Shown: piece by piece, positions 1 to 6,436 of the stretch | How positions within the stretch are numbered: position 1 is the first letter of the stretch | Layout: each line of letters starts with the position of its first letter | NCBI GenBank assembly: GCA_036732565.1 | Contig: DAINCF010000089.1 | Location: 1-17,402, forward strand | DNA from: JAIVJN01 sp036732565 | GTDB lineage: Bacteria; Acidobacteriota; Vicinamibacteria; Vicinamibacterales; UBA2999 | Length of the DNA stretch: 17,402 nt | Direction: 5' to 3' | Notes under the pieces: model-generated | Told to the model about the DNA's origin: nothing | What the model saw: the letters and a program-made list of their open reading frames with translations, nothing else | The model's database searches: none | Position numbers and translations under genes: made by a program

Positions 1-8
1 CGGTGATT

Positions 9-36
9 GGCAGGCCTGAAGGCCTGCGCTACGTAC
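9..36 (-). repeat. REP-like palindromic repeat, single copy
   Basis: This is a 24-bp element plus a CGTAC-type end; its core CAGGCC-tgaa... reads as the palindrome CAGGCCTGAAGGCCTG followed by CGCTAC. It starts about 10 bp downstream of the araD stop codon. The same unit recurs at 3856-3879 and, in the other orientation, at 9219-9242. The stem could fold in the araD transcript as a 3'-end structure, but there is no T-run, so calling it an intrinsic terminator is not supported. Confidence 0.75.
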
Positions 37-44
37 CCCTGCTC

Positions 45-746
45 TCAGCGAGTCTGACCGTAGTAGGCGGTCGGCCCGTGCTTGCGGGTGTAGTGCTTGT
101 CGACGAGATGCGCATCCGGCCGGGGCGCGTCCGGAGCGATGGTCCTCGCGGTGATGTCGCATCGTGCCAGGAACTCGAGCACCTCGGCGCGCTCGATCGC
201 GGCGAACGGATCCGCCGCCCAGACGAACGGACCATGGTTGGCGACGAGCACGCCGCTGACCTCGTCCGGCGAGATCCCCGCCGCACGAAATGTCTCGACG
301 ATGACGAGGCCGGTGTGGCGCTCGTAGTCGTCGGCCACTTCATCTCCGCGCATCGGCCGTGTCACCGGCACATCGCCGCGGAAGTAGTCCGCGTGGGTCG
401 TGCCCATGCAGCGCACGGGCAGCCGGACCTGCGCGAGGATGGTCGCCGACTCCGAATGCGTGTGCACCACGCCGCCGCAGCGAAAGGCGCGATAGAGCTC
501 CAGATGCGTGGCCGTGTCGGACGAGGGGCGGAGCGACGACTCGAGCACGGCGCCAGTCTCCAACGAGACGGCCACCATCTGCTCGGGCGTGAGGTCCTGA
601 TAGGGCACGCCGCTCGGCTTGATCACGCAGAGACCCGCGTCGTAGTCCACGCCCGACACATTGCCGAATGTGCCGTGCACCAGGCCCGTCTGATGCAGCG
701 CCTGATTGGCGCGACACACGAGCTCGCGCAGCTCGGCGGCCATCAT
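45..746 (-). CDS. araD: L-ribulose-5-phosphate 4-epimerase
   Basis: This cytoplasmic class II aldolase-family enzyme converts L-ribulose 5-phosphate to D-xylulose 5-phosphate, the last dedicated step of L-arabinose catabolism. The product is 233 aa, against 231 for E. coli AraD, and is similar to it along its whole length as I remember that sequence. Visible family residues are the zinc ligands His95 and His97 (VVHTHSE) and His171 (NHGPF), the SSDT motif with Asp77, Asp120 in the THADYF motif, and Tyr229 in the C-terminal KHGPTAYYGQ. The start is the first ATG of ATGATG, which overlaps the araB stop as ATGA, so the two genes are probably translationally coupled. An open frame continues upstream into araB in another frame, but it loses family similarity there. 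Close relatives UlaF/SgbE catalyse the same reaction in ascorbate use, but the araB neighbour argues for the arabinose pathway. Confidence 0.95.
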   Translation of the reverse strand: MMAAELRELVCRANQALHQTGLVHGTFGNVSGVDYDAGLCVIKPSGVPYQDLTPEQMVAVSLETGAVLESSLRPSSDTATHLELYRAFRCGGVVHTHSESATILAQVRLPVRCMGTTHADYFRGDVPVTRPMRGDEVADDYERHTGLVIVETFRAAGISPDEVSGVLVANHGPFVWAADPFAAIERAEVLEFLARCDITARTIAPDAPRPDAHLVDKHYTRKHGPTAYYGQTR

Positions 747-2542
747 GCGCCGACTCCTTGGGTTGGCGTGCCCGCGCTGACCGCGCGCTCGCGGATGACG
801 AGCAAGCGTTTCATGAGCGTCGCGTAGTCCCATCGTGTCTGTCCGACGCCGCCAAAGCCGTCGTGCAGCTCGGTGTACACGGCGTAGAGGTCGTTGTAGA
901 CCGACACGGCGGAAGGCTCCGGTTGAAACGCCATGGGTGCCAGGCGAGTCATGTGCGCCTGCGCCTCTTCGAACGTGTCGTATCCGCCAGCCTGCGCGCC
1001 GGCCGCCACGGCGGACGAGATCGCCGCGCCCAAGGCCGGCGTCTGCGGCGAGCCCGCGATGTGCATCGGCAGGCCGATGGCATCCGCGTAGACCTGCATG
1101 AACAGCGGATTGCGCTCGGCGATACCGCCGCAGCACACGATACGCGCGATCGGCACGCCGTAGTCGACGAGCCGCTTCACGATGGTGCGCGCGCCGAACG
1201 CCGTGGCCTCGATCAGCGCGCGGTAGACCTCGGCCCGCGTCGTGTGCAAGGTCTGGCCGACGATGAGGCCCGTCAGACGCGGATCGACGAGCACGGTGCG
1301 ATTGCCGTTGTTCCAATCGAGCGCCACGAGGCCCGACTCGCCCGGGCGAAGCCGCGTCGCCTCGTCCGAGAGCGTCCGGTGTAGGTCGTCCGCCTTCGCG
1401 CTACGTGCTTCCGCCTTCCCGGATGGCGCTTCCGCCTTCGCGCCTGGCGCTTCGGCGGACAAGTCGGCGGACACGTCGCCAAGACAGATTTCTTCGACCC
1501 ACCAGCGCAGCAGATCGCCGACCGCCGATTGCCCGGCTTCGATGCCGTAGTAGCCGGGCATGATCGATCCAGGCACGATGCCGCAGATGCCGGGAATGTC
1601 CGGCATCGCCGCCGTGCCAGGCACGATCGCGCAGTCGCAGGTGGACGTGCCGATGATCTTCACGAAGGTGCCGGGCTGGATGCCGGAGCCGATGGCGCCG
1701 TAGTGCGCGTCGAACCCACCCATCGCGATCGGGATGCCTGCAGGCACGCCGAATCGCGCGGCCCAGTGCGGCGCAAGCTGGCCCGCTGGACGATCCGGAG
1801 GAGAGGCGTGCGCGTACAAGCGGTCGCGCAGCCGGGCGAGCTCGGGATGGAGGCTCGCGAGAAACTCGCGCGGCGGCAGGCCGCCCCACGATTCGCCGTA
1901 GAGCGCCTTGTGGCCCGCGGCGCAAATCGATCGTTGGATGGCGCTGGGGACTTCGACGCCGGCCAGCACAGACGGCACGAAGTCCGCGAGCTCCACCCAG
2001 CTCTCCGCGGCGGCAAAGACCTCCGGCGCGACGTTGAGGCAGTGCCAGATCTTCGCCCAGAACCACTCGGACGAATAGGTGCCGCCGATCGGCGCCAGCA
2101 GATACGGTGCGCTCGCCGCCGCGGCCTTCGTAATCGCCGCGGCCTCGTCGGCAGCCGTGTGATCCTTCCACAGCCACGCATGCGACGCGAGATTCCCCCG
2201 CCAGCGTGGATCCATCGCGACCGGCCGATTGCGTGCGTCGACGGGCAAGGGGGTCGAGCCCGTGGTGTCCACGCCGATGCCGATCACACGATCGCGCGAG
2301 AACGCCGGCGTCGCCTCGGCCGCCTCCAGTGCGCCAGGCACCGCGGCCTCGAGCGCGGCGATGTAGTCGGCAGGGTTCTGCCGTGCGAGATGTGGATCGC
2401 GCGCATCGAGCAGGACGCCGGCGTCCCCCGACGGATAAGGGAACACGTGCACGCCGCGAATGCCGCCGTCGGTACAGTCCACGACCACGGCCCTGACCGA
2501 GTTGGTGCCGTAATCGATCCCGATTGTGAATCCCTTGCTCAT
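743..2542 (-). CDS. araB: L-ribulokinase (FGGY carbohydrate kinase)
   Basis: This cytoplasmic kinase phosphorylates L-ribulose with ATP to L-ribulose 5-phosphate, the AraD substrate. The 599-aa product has the FGGY N-terminal phosphate-binding signature GIDYGTNSVRAVVVD (residues about 8-22). It also has AraB-typical blocks: GIGVDTTGSTP, LWKDHTA, SSEWFWAKIWH, CAAGHKALYGESWGGLPP, GGFDAHYGAIGSG with probable catalytic Asp278, GTSTCD and EAGQSAVGD. The C-terminal domain has ATAFGART and CCGGIAERNP. It is about 33 residues longer than E. coli AraB. The extra length sits around residues 363-383, where three imperfect 7-residue repeats (AEAPGAK, AEAPSGK, AEARSAK) are encoded by a 21-bp tandem DNA repeat. 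Frame and flanking similarity are intact, so I treat the gene as functional. It is first in an araB-araD operon and diverges from the LacI-type regulator. The Shine-Dalgarno is weak (GGGT in the leader). Confidence 0.95.
   Translation of the reverse strand: MSKGFTIGIDYGTNSVRAVVVDCTDGGIRGVHVFPYPSGDAGVLLDARDPHLARQNPADYIAALEAAVPGALEAAEATPAFSRDRVIGIGVDTTGSTPLPVDARNRPVAMDPRWRGNLASHAWLWKDHTAADEAAAITKAAAASAPYLLAPIGGTYSSEWFWAKIWHCLNVAPEVFAAAESWVELADFVPSVLAGVEVPSAIQRSICAAGHKALYGESWGGLPPREFLASLHPELARLRDRLYAHASPPDRPAGQLAPHWAARFGVPAGIPIAMGGFDAHYGAIGSGIQPGTFVKIIGTSTCDCAIVPGTAAMPDIPGICGIVPGSIMPGYYGIEAGQSAVGDLLRWWVEEICLGDVSADLSAEAPGAKAEAPSGKAEARSAKADDLHRTLSDEATRLRPGESGLVALDWNNGNRTVLVDPRLTGLIVGQTLHTTRAEVYRALIEATAFGARTIVKRLVDYGVPIARIVCCGGIAERNPLFMQVYADAIGLPMHIAGSPQTPALGAAISSAVAAGAQAGGYDTFEEAQAHMTRLAPMAFQPEPSAVSVYNDLYAVYTELHDGFGGVGQTRWDYATLMKRLLVIRERAVSAGTPTQGVGA
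1390..1452. repeat. Three 21-bp tandem repeats inside araB
   Basis: Three consecutive 21-bp units (1390-1410, 1411-1431, 1432-1452) each begin CCGCCTTC on the plus strand and end GCTT. Read on the minus strand they give in-frame heptapeptides AEAPGAK, AEAPSGK and AEARSAK in AraB. The unit resembles the 26-bp element at 6359-6384 upstream of the GH127 gene. Because 21 is a multiple of three, expansion or contraction would not shift the frame. Confidence 0.85.
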
Positions 2543-2656
2543 GGCCTAGACCCAATCAGACCCATCAAACCCATCGAACCTCTAGAACCCTAGCACCTAG
2601 AACCCCCGAACCCTAGAACCCCGCGCACCCCACGAACCCGCGTTAAGATCCGTTCC
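2543..2656. promoter_or_regulatory. Divergent araB / lacI control region with CTAGAACCC repeats
   Basis: This 114-bp region separates the divergent araB and lacI starts and must hold both promoters. It contains three exact CTAGAACCC copies (2582-2590, 2597-2605, 2613-2621) at 15- and 16-bp spacing, two ACCCTAG copies, and two ACCCATC(A/G)AA copies nearer araB (2560-2578). The minus strand, sense for araB, carries four G-runs at 2603-2631 with loops of 5, 5 and 3, matching a G-quadruplex pattern. A TAAGAT hexamer at 2644-2649 could be the lacI -10. No good Shine-Dalgarno precedes either gene. Confidence 0.6.
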
Positions 2657-3802
2657 ATGTCCTCGGATCGCCGCCGCTCTTCGTTGCCCGCAGCGCCCGT
2701 CGGCATCAAGGACATTGCCCGTGCGTTAGGAGTGTCGACCGGCACGGTCGATCGCGCGTTGCATGCGAAGCCAGGCGTGAACCCGACGACGCGCGCGCGG
2801 GTGCTCAGCACGGCCGAGTCGCTCGGCTACCGGCCGAATCTGGCGGCCCGGTATCTCAAATCGCGGAAGCAGATTCGGATCTCGGTACATCTGCCGGGCG
2901 AGATCGCGTTGTTCTGGGACTCGCTGCGCGAGGGCATTCGTGAAGCCGCGGCGCCGTTCGCGCCCGCGCTGCACGTCGACTTTCGCAGCTACCCGAGCCT
3001 GGGCGAAGGCGACATCCCGCTGTTCGAAGAGGCGCTGGGCGACGGCACCAGCGGCCTCATCGTCGCGCCCGGCAACCCTGCTGCCTTGAAGCCCTACATT
3101 CGACGCGCCGTGCGTCAGGACATTCCCGTCGTCTGCGTCGTCACCGATGCGCCCAACACGGAGCGGCTGACGTCCGTGTCCGCGGATCCGTTCACCGTCG
3201 GCGCCGTGGCGGGCGAGCTGCTGTCCCGATTTCTGCCGAATGGTGGCGAAGTCGCGTTCTTCACGGGCTGGTTGTCGACGCAGGATCACGCGGAGAAGCT
3301 GCGCGGCTTCGAGTCGAGCCTGAAGGCGACGCCGGGACAATTGACGCTGGGGCCGGTGGTCGAGGCGCACGACAACGAACGCGAAGCCTACGCGCAAGCG
3401 CTGGCGGTGTTGCGCGCGCATCGTGATCTGAGGGCGATCTACGTCAGCACGGTCAACTCGCTGCCCGTGCTTCGGGCCGCGGAACAGGAACGTCGCATCC
3501 CTGGGCTCACCATTGTGACCACCGATCTGTTTCCGGAGCTCGTGACGCGGCTCCGGGCCGGCGCGATTGCCGCGACGTTGTATCAGCGTCCGGTCAGTCA
3601 GGGCCGACAGGCGCTGTTGGCGCTCTATCGGTTTCTCTTGGACGGGACCAGCCCACCCGATCGGATTCAACTCGTTCCACATGTGGTGATGCGCAGCAAT
3701 CTCGATCGCTTCCTCGATCGGCTGCCGGTGGATGTCGAAGGCGCCCCGACCGCGACCTCGCCGGTCGACCACGCTCCTCGCCGCCGCCGGGTCCGCGGGT
3801 AG
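2657..3802 (+). CDS. LacI-family transcriptional regulator, probably of arabinose genes
   Basis: This predicted sugar-responsive DNA-binding protein has 381 aa. The N-terminal LacI helix-turn-helix spans residues about 16-65 (IKDIARALGVSTGTVDRALH, then GVNPTTRARVL and LGYRPNLAARYL with the hinge helix). Residues about 72-360 form a periplasmic-binding-protein-like effector domain with recognisable segments: GLIVAPGN, IPVVCVVTDAP, SVSADPFTVGAVAGELL, VAFFTG and a TTDLFPELV region. The C-terminal 20 residues are Arg-rich and probably disordered. The start was chosen because the HTH begins soon after it and no earlier ATG fits. Divergence from araB suggests regulation of araBD and perhaps of the nearby glycosidase and receptor genes; the effector could be L-arabinose. 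That target and effector assignment is inference from position only. It ends 73 bp before the convergent GH127 gene. Confidence 0.9.
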   Translation: MSSDRRRSSLPAAPVGIKDIARALGVSTGTVDRALHAKPGVNPTTRARVLSTAESLGYRPNLAARYLKSRKQIRISVHLPGEIALFWDSLREGIREAAAPFAPALHVDFRSYPSLGEGDIPLFEEALGDGTSGLIVAPGNPAALKPYIRRAVRQDIPVVCVVTDAPNTERLTSVSADPFTVGAVAGELLSRFLPNGGEVAFFTGWLSTQDHAEKLRGFESSLKATPGQLTLGPVVEAHDNEREAYAQALAVLRAHRDLRAIYVSTVNSLPVLRAAEQERRIPGLTIVTTDLFPELVTRLRAGAIAATLYQRPVSQGRQALLALYRFLLDGTSPPDRIQLVPHVVMRSNLDRFLDRLPVDVEGAPTATSPVDHAPRRRRVRG

Positions 3803-3820
3803 ATCGTCGCTGAATCGTAC

Positions 3821-3879
3821 GTAGCGCAGCCCTCTAGGGCTGCCCGCCGGTCGTTGGCAGGCCTGAAGGCCTGCGCTAC
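3821..3879. repeat. Inverted dimer of two REP-like palindromes between convergent genes
   Basis: Two 24-bp units face each other across an 11-bp spacer: 3821-3844 (GTAGCGCAG, stem CAGCCCT/AGGGCTG, then CC) and 3856-3879 (GGCAG, stem CAGGCC/GGCCTG, CGCTAC). The outer ends GTAGCGCAG and CTGCGCTAC are exact reverse complements, so the whole 59 bp is a long inverted repeat resembling a BIME. The two inner stems differ in sequence but both pair internally, as expected for compensatory divergence. It lies between lacI and the GH127 gene, which converge here, and overlaps the last codon-stop of the GH127 gene by 4 bp. It may act as a bidirectional transcript end. Confidence 0.85.
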
Positions 3880-6302
3880 TTCACAGTCCATTCCTGAATG
3901 CCCGACGAGAACTCGGGATGTGACATGACTTCGAGACGGAGGCCCGTGGTGGTCACCGGCTTGAAGGTGACGGTGTTGAACCGATCGATGGACACACCGT
4001 ATTCGTCACGGGTGTCGATCGGTATCCACGCGTCGCCTTTCTTGTAGAGCAGTCGCCAGGACGCCGGCGCGCGCACCTGCCCCCGCCCGGTGTCGTCGAA
4101 CCAGTAGATCTCGGCACGCGACACGGCCGAGGGCTTCTGGAATGCGTACTCCACCCATTCGCTGGCGCCGCGGCGCGGCCACCAGTCGAAGTACATCGAC
4201 GGATCGCTCGACGCGCGCGGCGCCTCGCCGTCGTTGATCGCCCGCGGGCTCCGTCGAGCGGGCGAGGTGGTGACGATGCTCGTCGTGGCCGCGGTTGGCC
4301 AAGGTGTCGGCCGCGCCGTGTCGTCGCGTGTCGCCAGCCAGACGATCATCTGGCCGCGGCCGCGATTCGCCCACGTGGCATACGGAATCGCCGTGAAGTC
4401 CTGTTCGCGCTTCGTGACGTTTCCCTGGGCATCGTAGGCAAGGCCCACGGCGCGTCCGCTGACGACCTGCACACCGTCGAGCAGATCGGGACGGAAGCCA
4501 CTCGTCAACCGCGCTTCGTCCGGCAGCACGATGTTGCGCACCTGACCGTTGGGGTTGTCGGGCCATTCGGCGGCGTAGACGAGTGGCCCGCGCTGCAGCG
4601 CCGTTCGCCCGCGATCGGCCTCGACCCGATCGTGCGCGGCGATGCGGCGGACAGGCATTGGCAGCTCCAGCGTGATGATGTCGCCGGCCGTCCACGACCG
4701 GTCGATGGTGACGTAGCCGTCCGCGCCGTGGGTGGCGGGCTGTGATTGCCCGTTGATCGCGAGCGTGGCTCGCTCGTCGATGCCGTCGGCGAATCGGTAC
4801 AGATCGCTCGGCACGGCTTCGTTCCGCGCCCACCCGGGGATCCGCAGCTTGATGGGGAAGCGCCGGGCCGCGTCTGGTGTCACCGTGATCGTGATCGCGC
4901 CGTCCCAGGGGTAGCGCGTGTCCTGCACGAGCTTCACTCGGCGCCCCTCGCGCGTCTCGATGTCGGCAGTTCCGCTTGCGTAGAGGTTCACGAAGATCGT
5001 GTCGCCCTGATGCGCGTAAACGTAGCCGGGCACCGAGGCCAGAAAACGAGTGATGTTTCCCGGGCAGCAGGCGACGCCGAACCACGGACTCCGCTCGTGT
5101 TGACCGTTCGACTCCAGCGGATTCGGATAGAAGAACGTCTTGCCGTCGAGTGAGACGCCCGAGATCAGGCCGTTGTAGAGCGTGCGCTCCATCACGTCGA
5201 TGTACTTCGCGTCGCCGTGCAGGAGAAAAAGCCGATGGTTCCAGTAGTCCATGCCCACCGATGCGCAGGTCTCGTTGTAGGCGGTCATGTTCGGCAGCTC
5301 GTAATGCCGCCCGAATGCCTCGCCGGCCCCGGTAGCGCCGATGCCGCCGGTGATGTACAGCTTCCTGCCGACCGTGTTCGTCCAGATCGTGTCGATGGCC
5401 TTCACGTACGAGGCGTCGGCGGTGAGCGCCGCCACGTCGGCCATCCCGGAGTACATGTAGGTGGCGCGCACGGCGTGTCCGACCGGCTCGGTCTGCTCGA
5501 TGACGCGCTGCTGCGCCTGGTTGTACTCGAGGCCGCGCGGGTTGGTCTTCTCACCCTCGCGCGGACCGCGCTCGTCGAGCATGAACTTGGCGAGCGTCAG
5601 GTAGCGCTCGTTGCCGGTGACGCGATAGAGCTTGGCGAGGCCCATCTCGGTGATCTGATGGCCCGGCCAGATCGATCGCTTGCCGGGGCCGAACGTGCGG
5701 TCGAGCAGGTCGGCGCTCTTGATGGCGATGTCGAGCAGCCCGCGCTTGCCGGTGGCCTGGTGGTGGGCGACCGCGGCCTCGTACAGATGCCCGAGGTTAT
5801 AGAGCTCGTGGCTGTCGTCGCGCTCGAGCTCCCACCGCTCCTTGCCGGCCCACGGATGCGGCTGCGCCGGATTGATCGTGCGCGTGGTGTAGAGGTAGCC
5901 GTCCGGTTCTTGCGCCGCGGCGATCTTCTCGATGAGGCTGTCGACGTAGGCGTCGAGCTTGGGGTCGGGTCGCACGCTCAACGTATACGATGCGCCTTCG
6001 ATCACTTTGTAGAGGTCGGTATCGTCGAACGGATAACCGGGCGGCTTGGTGTTCTCGAGCGGCTCGCTCCTGAGCGCCTTGGCGGCGCGGAGAAAATTGT
6101 CGACGCGTCCGCTCAACTCGCACTGCTCGAAGGCGAACGGAATGGTCTCGGTGCGATTGGTCTCGATGCGCGGCGCCCAGAACGTGTCGGTGAGATGGAC
6201 GGCGGTGAACGAGACCGGTTGAACGGGATAGTCGCGGCGCGGCGCGGCGCAGGCCGCGGTCAACGTTCCCGCCAGCGCGACGATGAGAAGGAGGAATCGC
6301 AT
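3876..6302 (-). CDS. Secreted GH127-type beta-L-arabinofuranosidase (DUF1680 superfamily)
   Basis: Predicted retaining exo-enzyme releasing L-arabinofuranose from beta-linked arabino-oligosaccharides such as those on hydroxyproline-rich plant proteins. The 808-aa product starts MRFLLLIVALAG and ends its signal at TAAC18, so it is either a lipoprotein or periplasmic. Comparison with Bifidobacterium HypBA1 from memory gives matching spacing of Glu328 (acid/base, in GAGEAF), Glu344 and Cys346 (NETCAS), and Cys412-Cys413 (ACCPGN), which correspond to the zinc-cysteine site with a Cys nucleophile. Residues about 702-808 (SMYFDWWPRR to the end) look like an F5/8-type or CBM32-like beta-sandwich domain. 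I chose ATG 6302 because it precedes the signal peptide and has GAGAG 6 bp upstream. An in-frame ATG at 6407 lies upstream of the probable -10 and would add 35 residues of repeat-derived sequence. Exact substrate is uncertain. Confidence 0.9.
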   Translation of the reverse strand: MRFLLLIVALAGTLTAACAAPRRDYPVQPVSFTAVHLTDTFWAPRIETNRTETIPFAFEQCELSGRVDNFLRAAKALRSEPLENTKPPGYPFDDTDLYKVIEGASYTLSVRPDPKLDAYVDSLIEKIAAAQEPDGYLYTTRTINPAQPHPWAGKERWELERDDSHELYNLGHLYEAAVAHHQATGKRGLLDIAIKSADLLDRTFGPGKRSIWPGHQITEMGLAKLYRVTGNERYLTLAKFMLDERGPREGEKTNPRGLEYNQAQQRVIEQTEPVGHAVRATYMYSGMADVAALTADASYVKAIDTIWTNTVGRKLYITGGIGATGAGEAFGRHYELPNMTAYNETCASVGMDYWNHRLFLLHGDAKYIDVMERTLYNGLISGVSLDGKTFFYPNPLESNGQHERSPWFGVACCPGNITRFLASVPGYVYAHQGDTIFVNLYASGTADIETREGRRVKLVQDTRYPWDGAITITVTPDAARRFPIKLRIPGWARNEAVPSDLYRFADGIDERATLAINGQSQPATHGADGYVTIDRSWTAGDIITLELPMPVRRIAAHDRVEADRGRTALQRGPLVYAAEWPDNPNGQVRNIVLPDEARLTSGFRPDLLDGVQVVSGRAVGLAYDAQGNVTKREQDFTAIPYATWANRGRGQMIVWLATRDDTARPTPWPTAATTSIVTTSPARRSPRAINDGEAPRASSDPSMYFDWWPRRGASEWVEYAFQKPSAVSRAEIYWFDDTGRGQVRAPASWRLLYKKGDAWIPIDTRDEYGVSIDRFNTVTFKPVTTTGLRLEVMSHPEFSSGIQEWTVK

Positions 6303-6358
6303 GGACTGCTCTCGCGTCTGCCTCGCCGAAACGTCTGACCCGAAGGCGGTGCCCGTCT

Positions 6359-6384
6359 CGCCGAAGCGCGCAGCGCGAAGGCGG
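6359..6384. repeat. 26-bp CGCCGAAGCG...GAAGGCGG element, related to the araB repeat
   Basis: The element sits in the 5' leader of the GH127 gene. Read on the minus strand it begins CCGCCTTCGCGCT, identical over 13 bases to the start of the first repeat unit in araB, and ends CTTCGGCG. It has short self-complementary arms (CGCC/GGCG and GCGC/GCGC). Another GAAGGCGG lies just beside it at 6342-6349. This supports a dispersed repeat family distinct from the REP-like palindromes. Confidence 0.65.
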
Positions 6385-6385
6385 A

Positions 6386-6392
6386 TATTATA
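6386..6392. promoter_or_regulatory. Overlapping divergent -10 elements (TATTATA)
   Basis: The 7-bp TATTATA reads as TATTAT on the plus strand (6386-6391), towards the GH146-like gene, and as a consensus TATAAT on the minus strand (6392-6387), towards the GH127 gene. Predicted transcript starts are near 6398 (plus, leader about 39 nt) and near 6380 (minus, leader about 78 nt). No good -35 hexamer is visible for either direction, which suggests dependence on an activator or use of the -10 alone. Confidence 0.6.
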
Positions 6393-6394
6393 GT

Positions 6395-6408
6395 CGTGAA
6401 CGATCACG
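6395..6408. promoter_or_regulatory. Candidate LacI-type operator CGTGAACGATCACG
   Basis: A 14-bp imperfect palindrome (one mismatched pair) with a central CG, the form typical of LacI-family operators. It lies directly beside the bidirectional -10 and covers the predicted plus-strand start site, so binding would be expected to block initiation. The assignment to the LacI-type protein encoded at 2657-3802 is inference; I did not find a clear second copy in the araB/lacI region. Confidence 0.35.
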
Positions 6409-6425
6409 GTCGAGGAAAACCAGCC

Positions 6426-6432
6426 AGGGGAG
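6426..6432 (+). promoter_or_regulatory. Ribosome binding site AGGGGAG
   Basis: A strong Shine-Dalgarno sequence four bases before ATG 6437, which fixes the start of the GH146-like gene at the first residue of its signal peptide. Confidence 0.8.
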
Positions 6433-6436
6433 CTTC

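Noticed and set aside
747..1316. Upstream in-frame extension of araD to 1316 (423-codon open frame)
   Set aside because: The extra 190 codons are antisense-free but out-of-frame reading of araB, Arg-rich and without family similarity; AraD similarity starts exactly at the ATG that overlaps the araB stop.
1390..1452. Frameshift or pseudogene in araB
   Set aside because: The insert is a multiple of three and the frame and conserved blocks continue on both sides.
2560..2631. CRISPR array
   Set aside because: Repeat units are about 9 bp with very short gaps and no 25-40-bp repeat/spacer pattern; this is a short degenerate repeat tract.
3667..3891. Small minus-strand frame with peptides such as VAQAFRPA
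   Set aside because: The peptide comes from translating the REP-like palindromes; comparable peptides appear wherever the repeat is read in frame, so it is an artefact rather than a gene.
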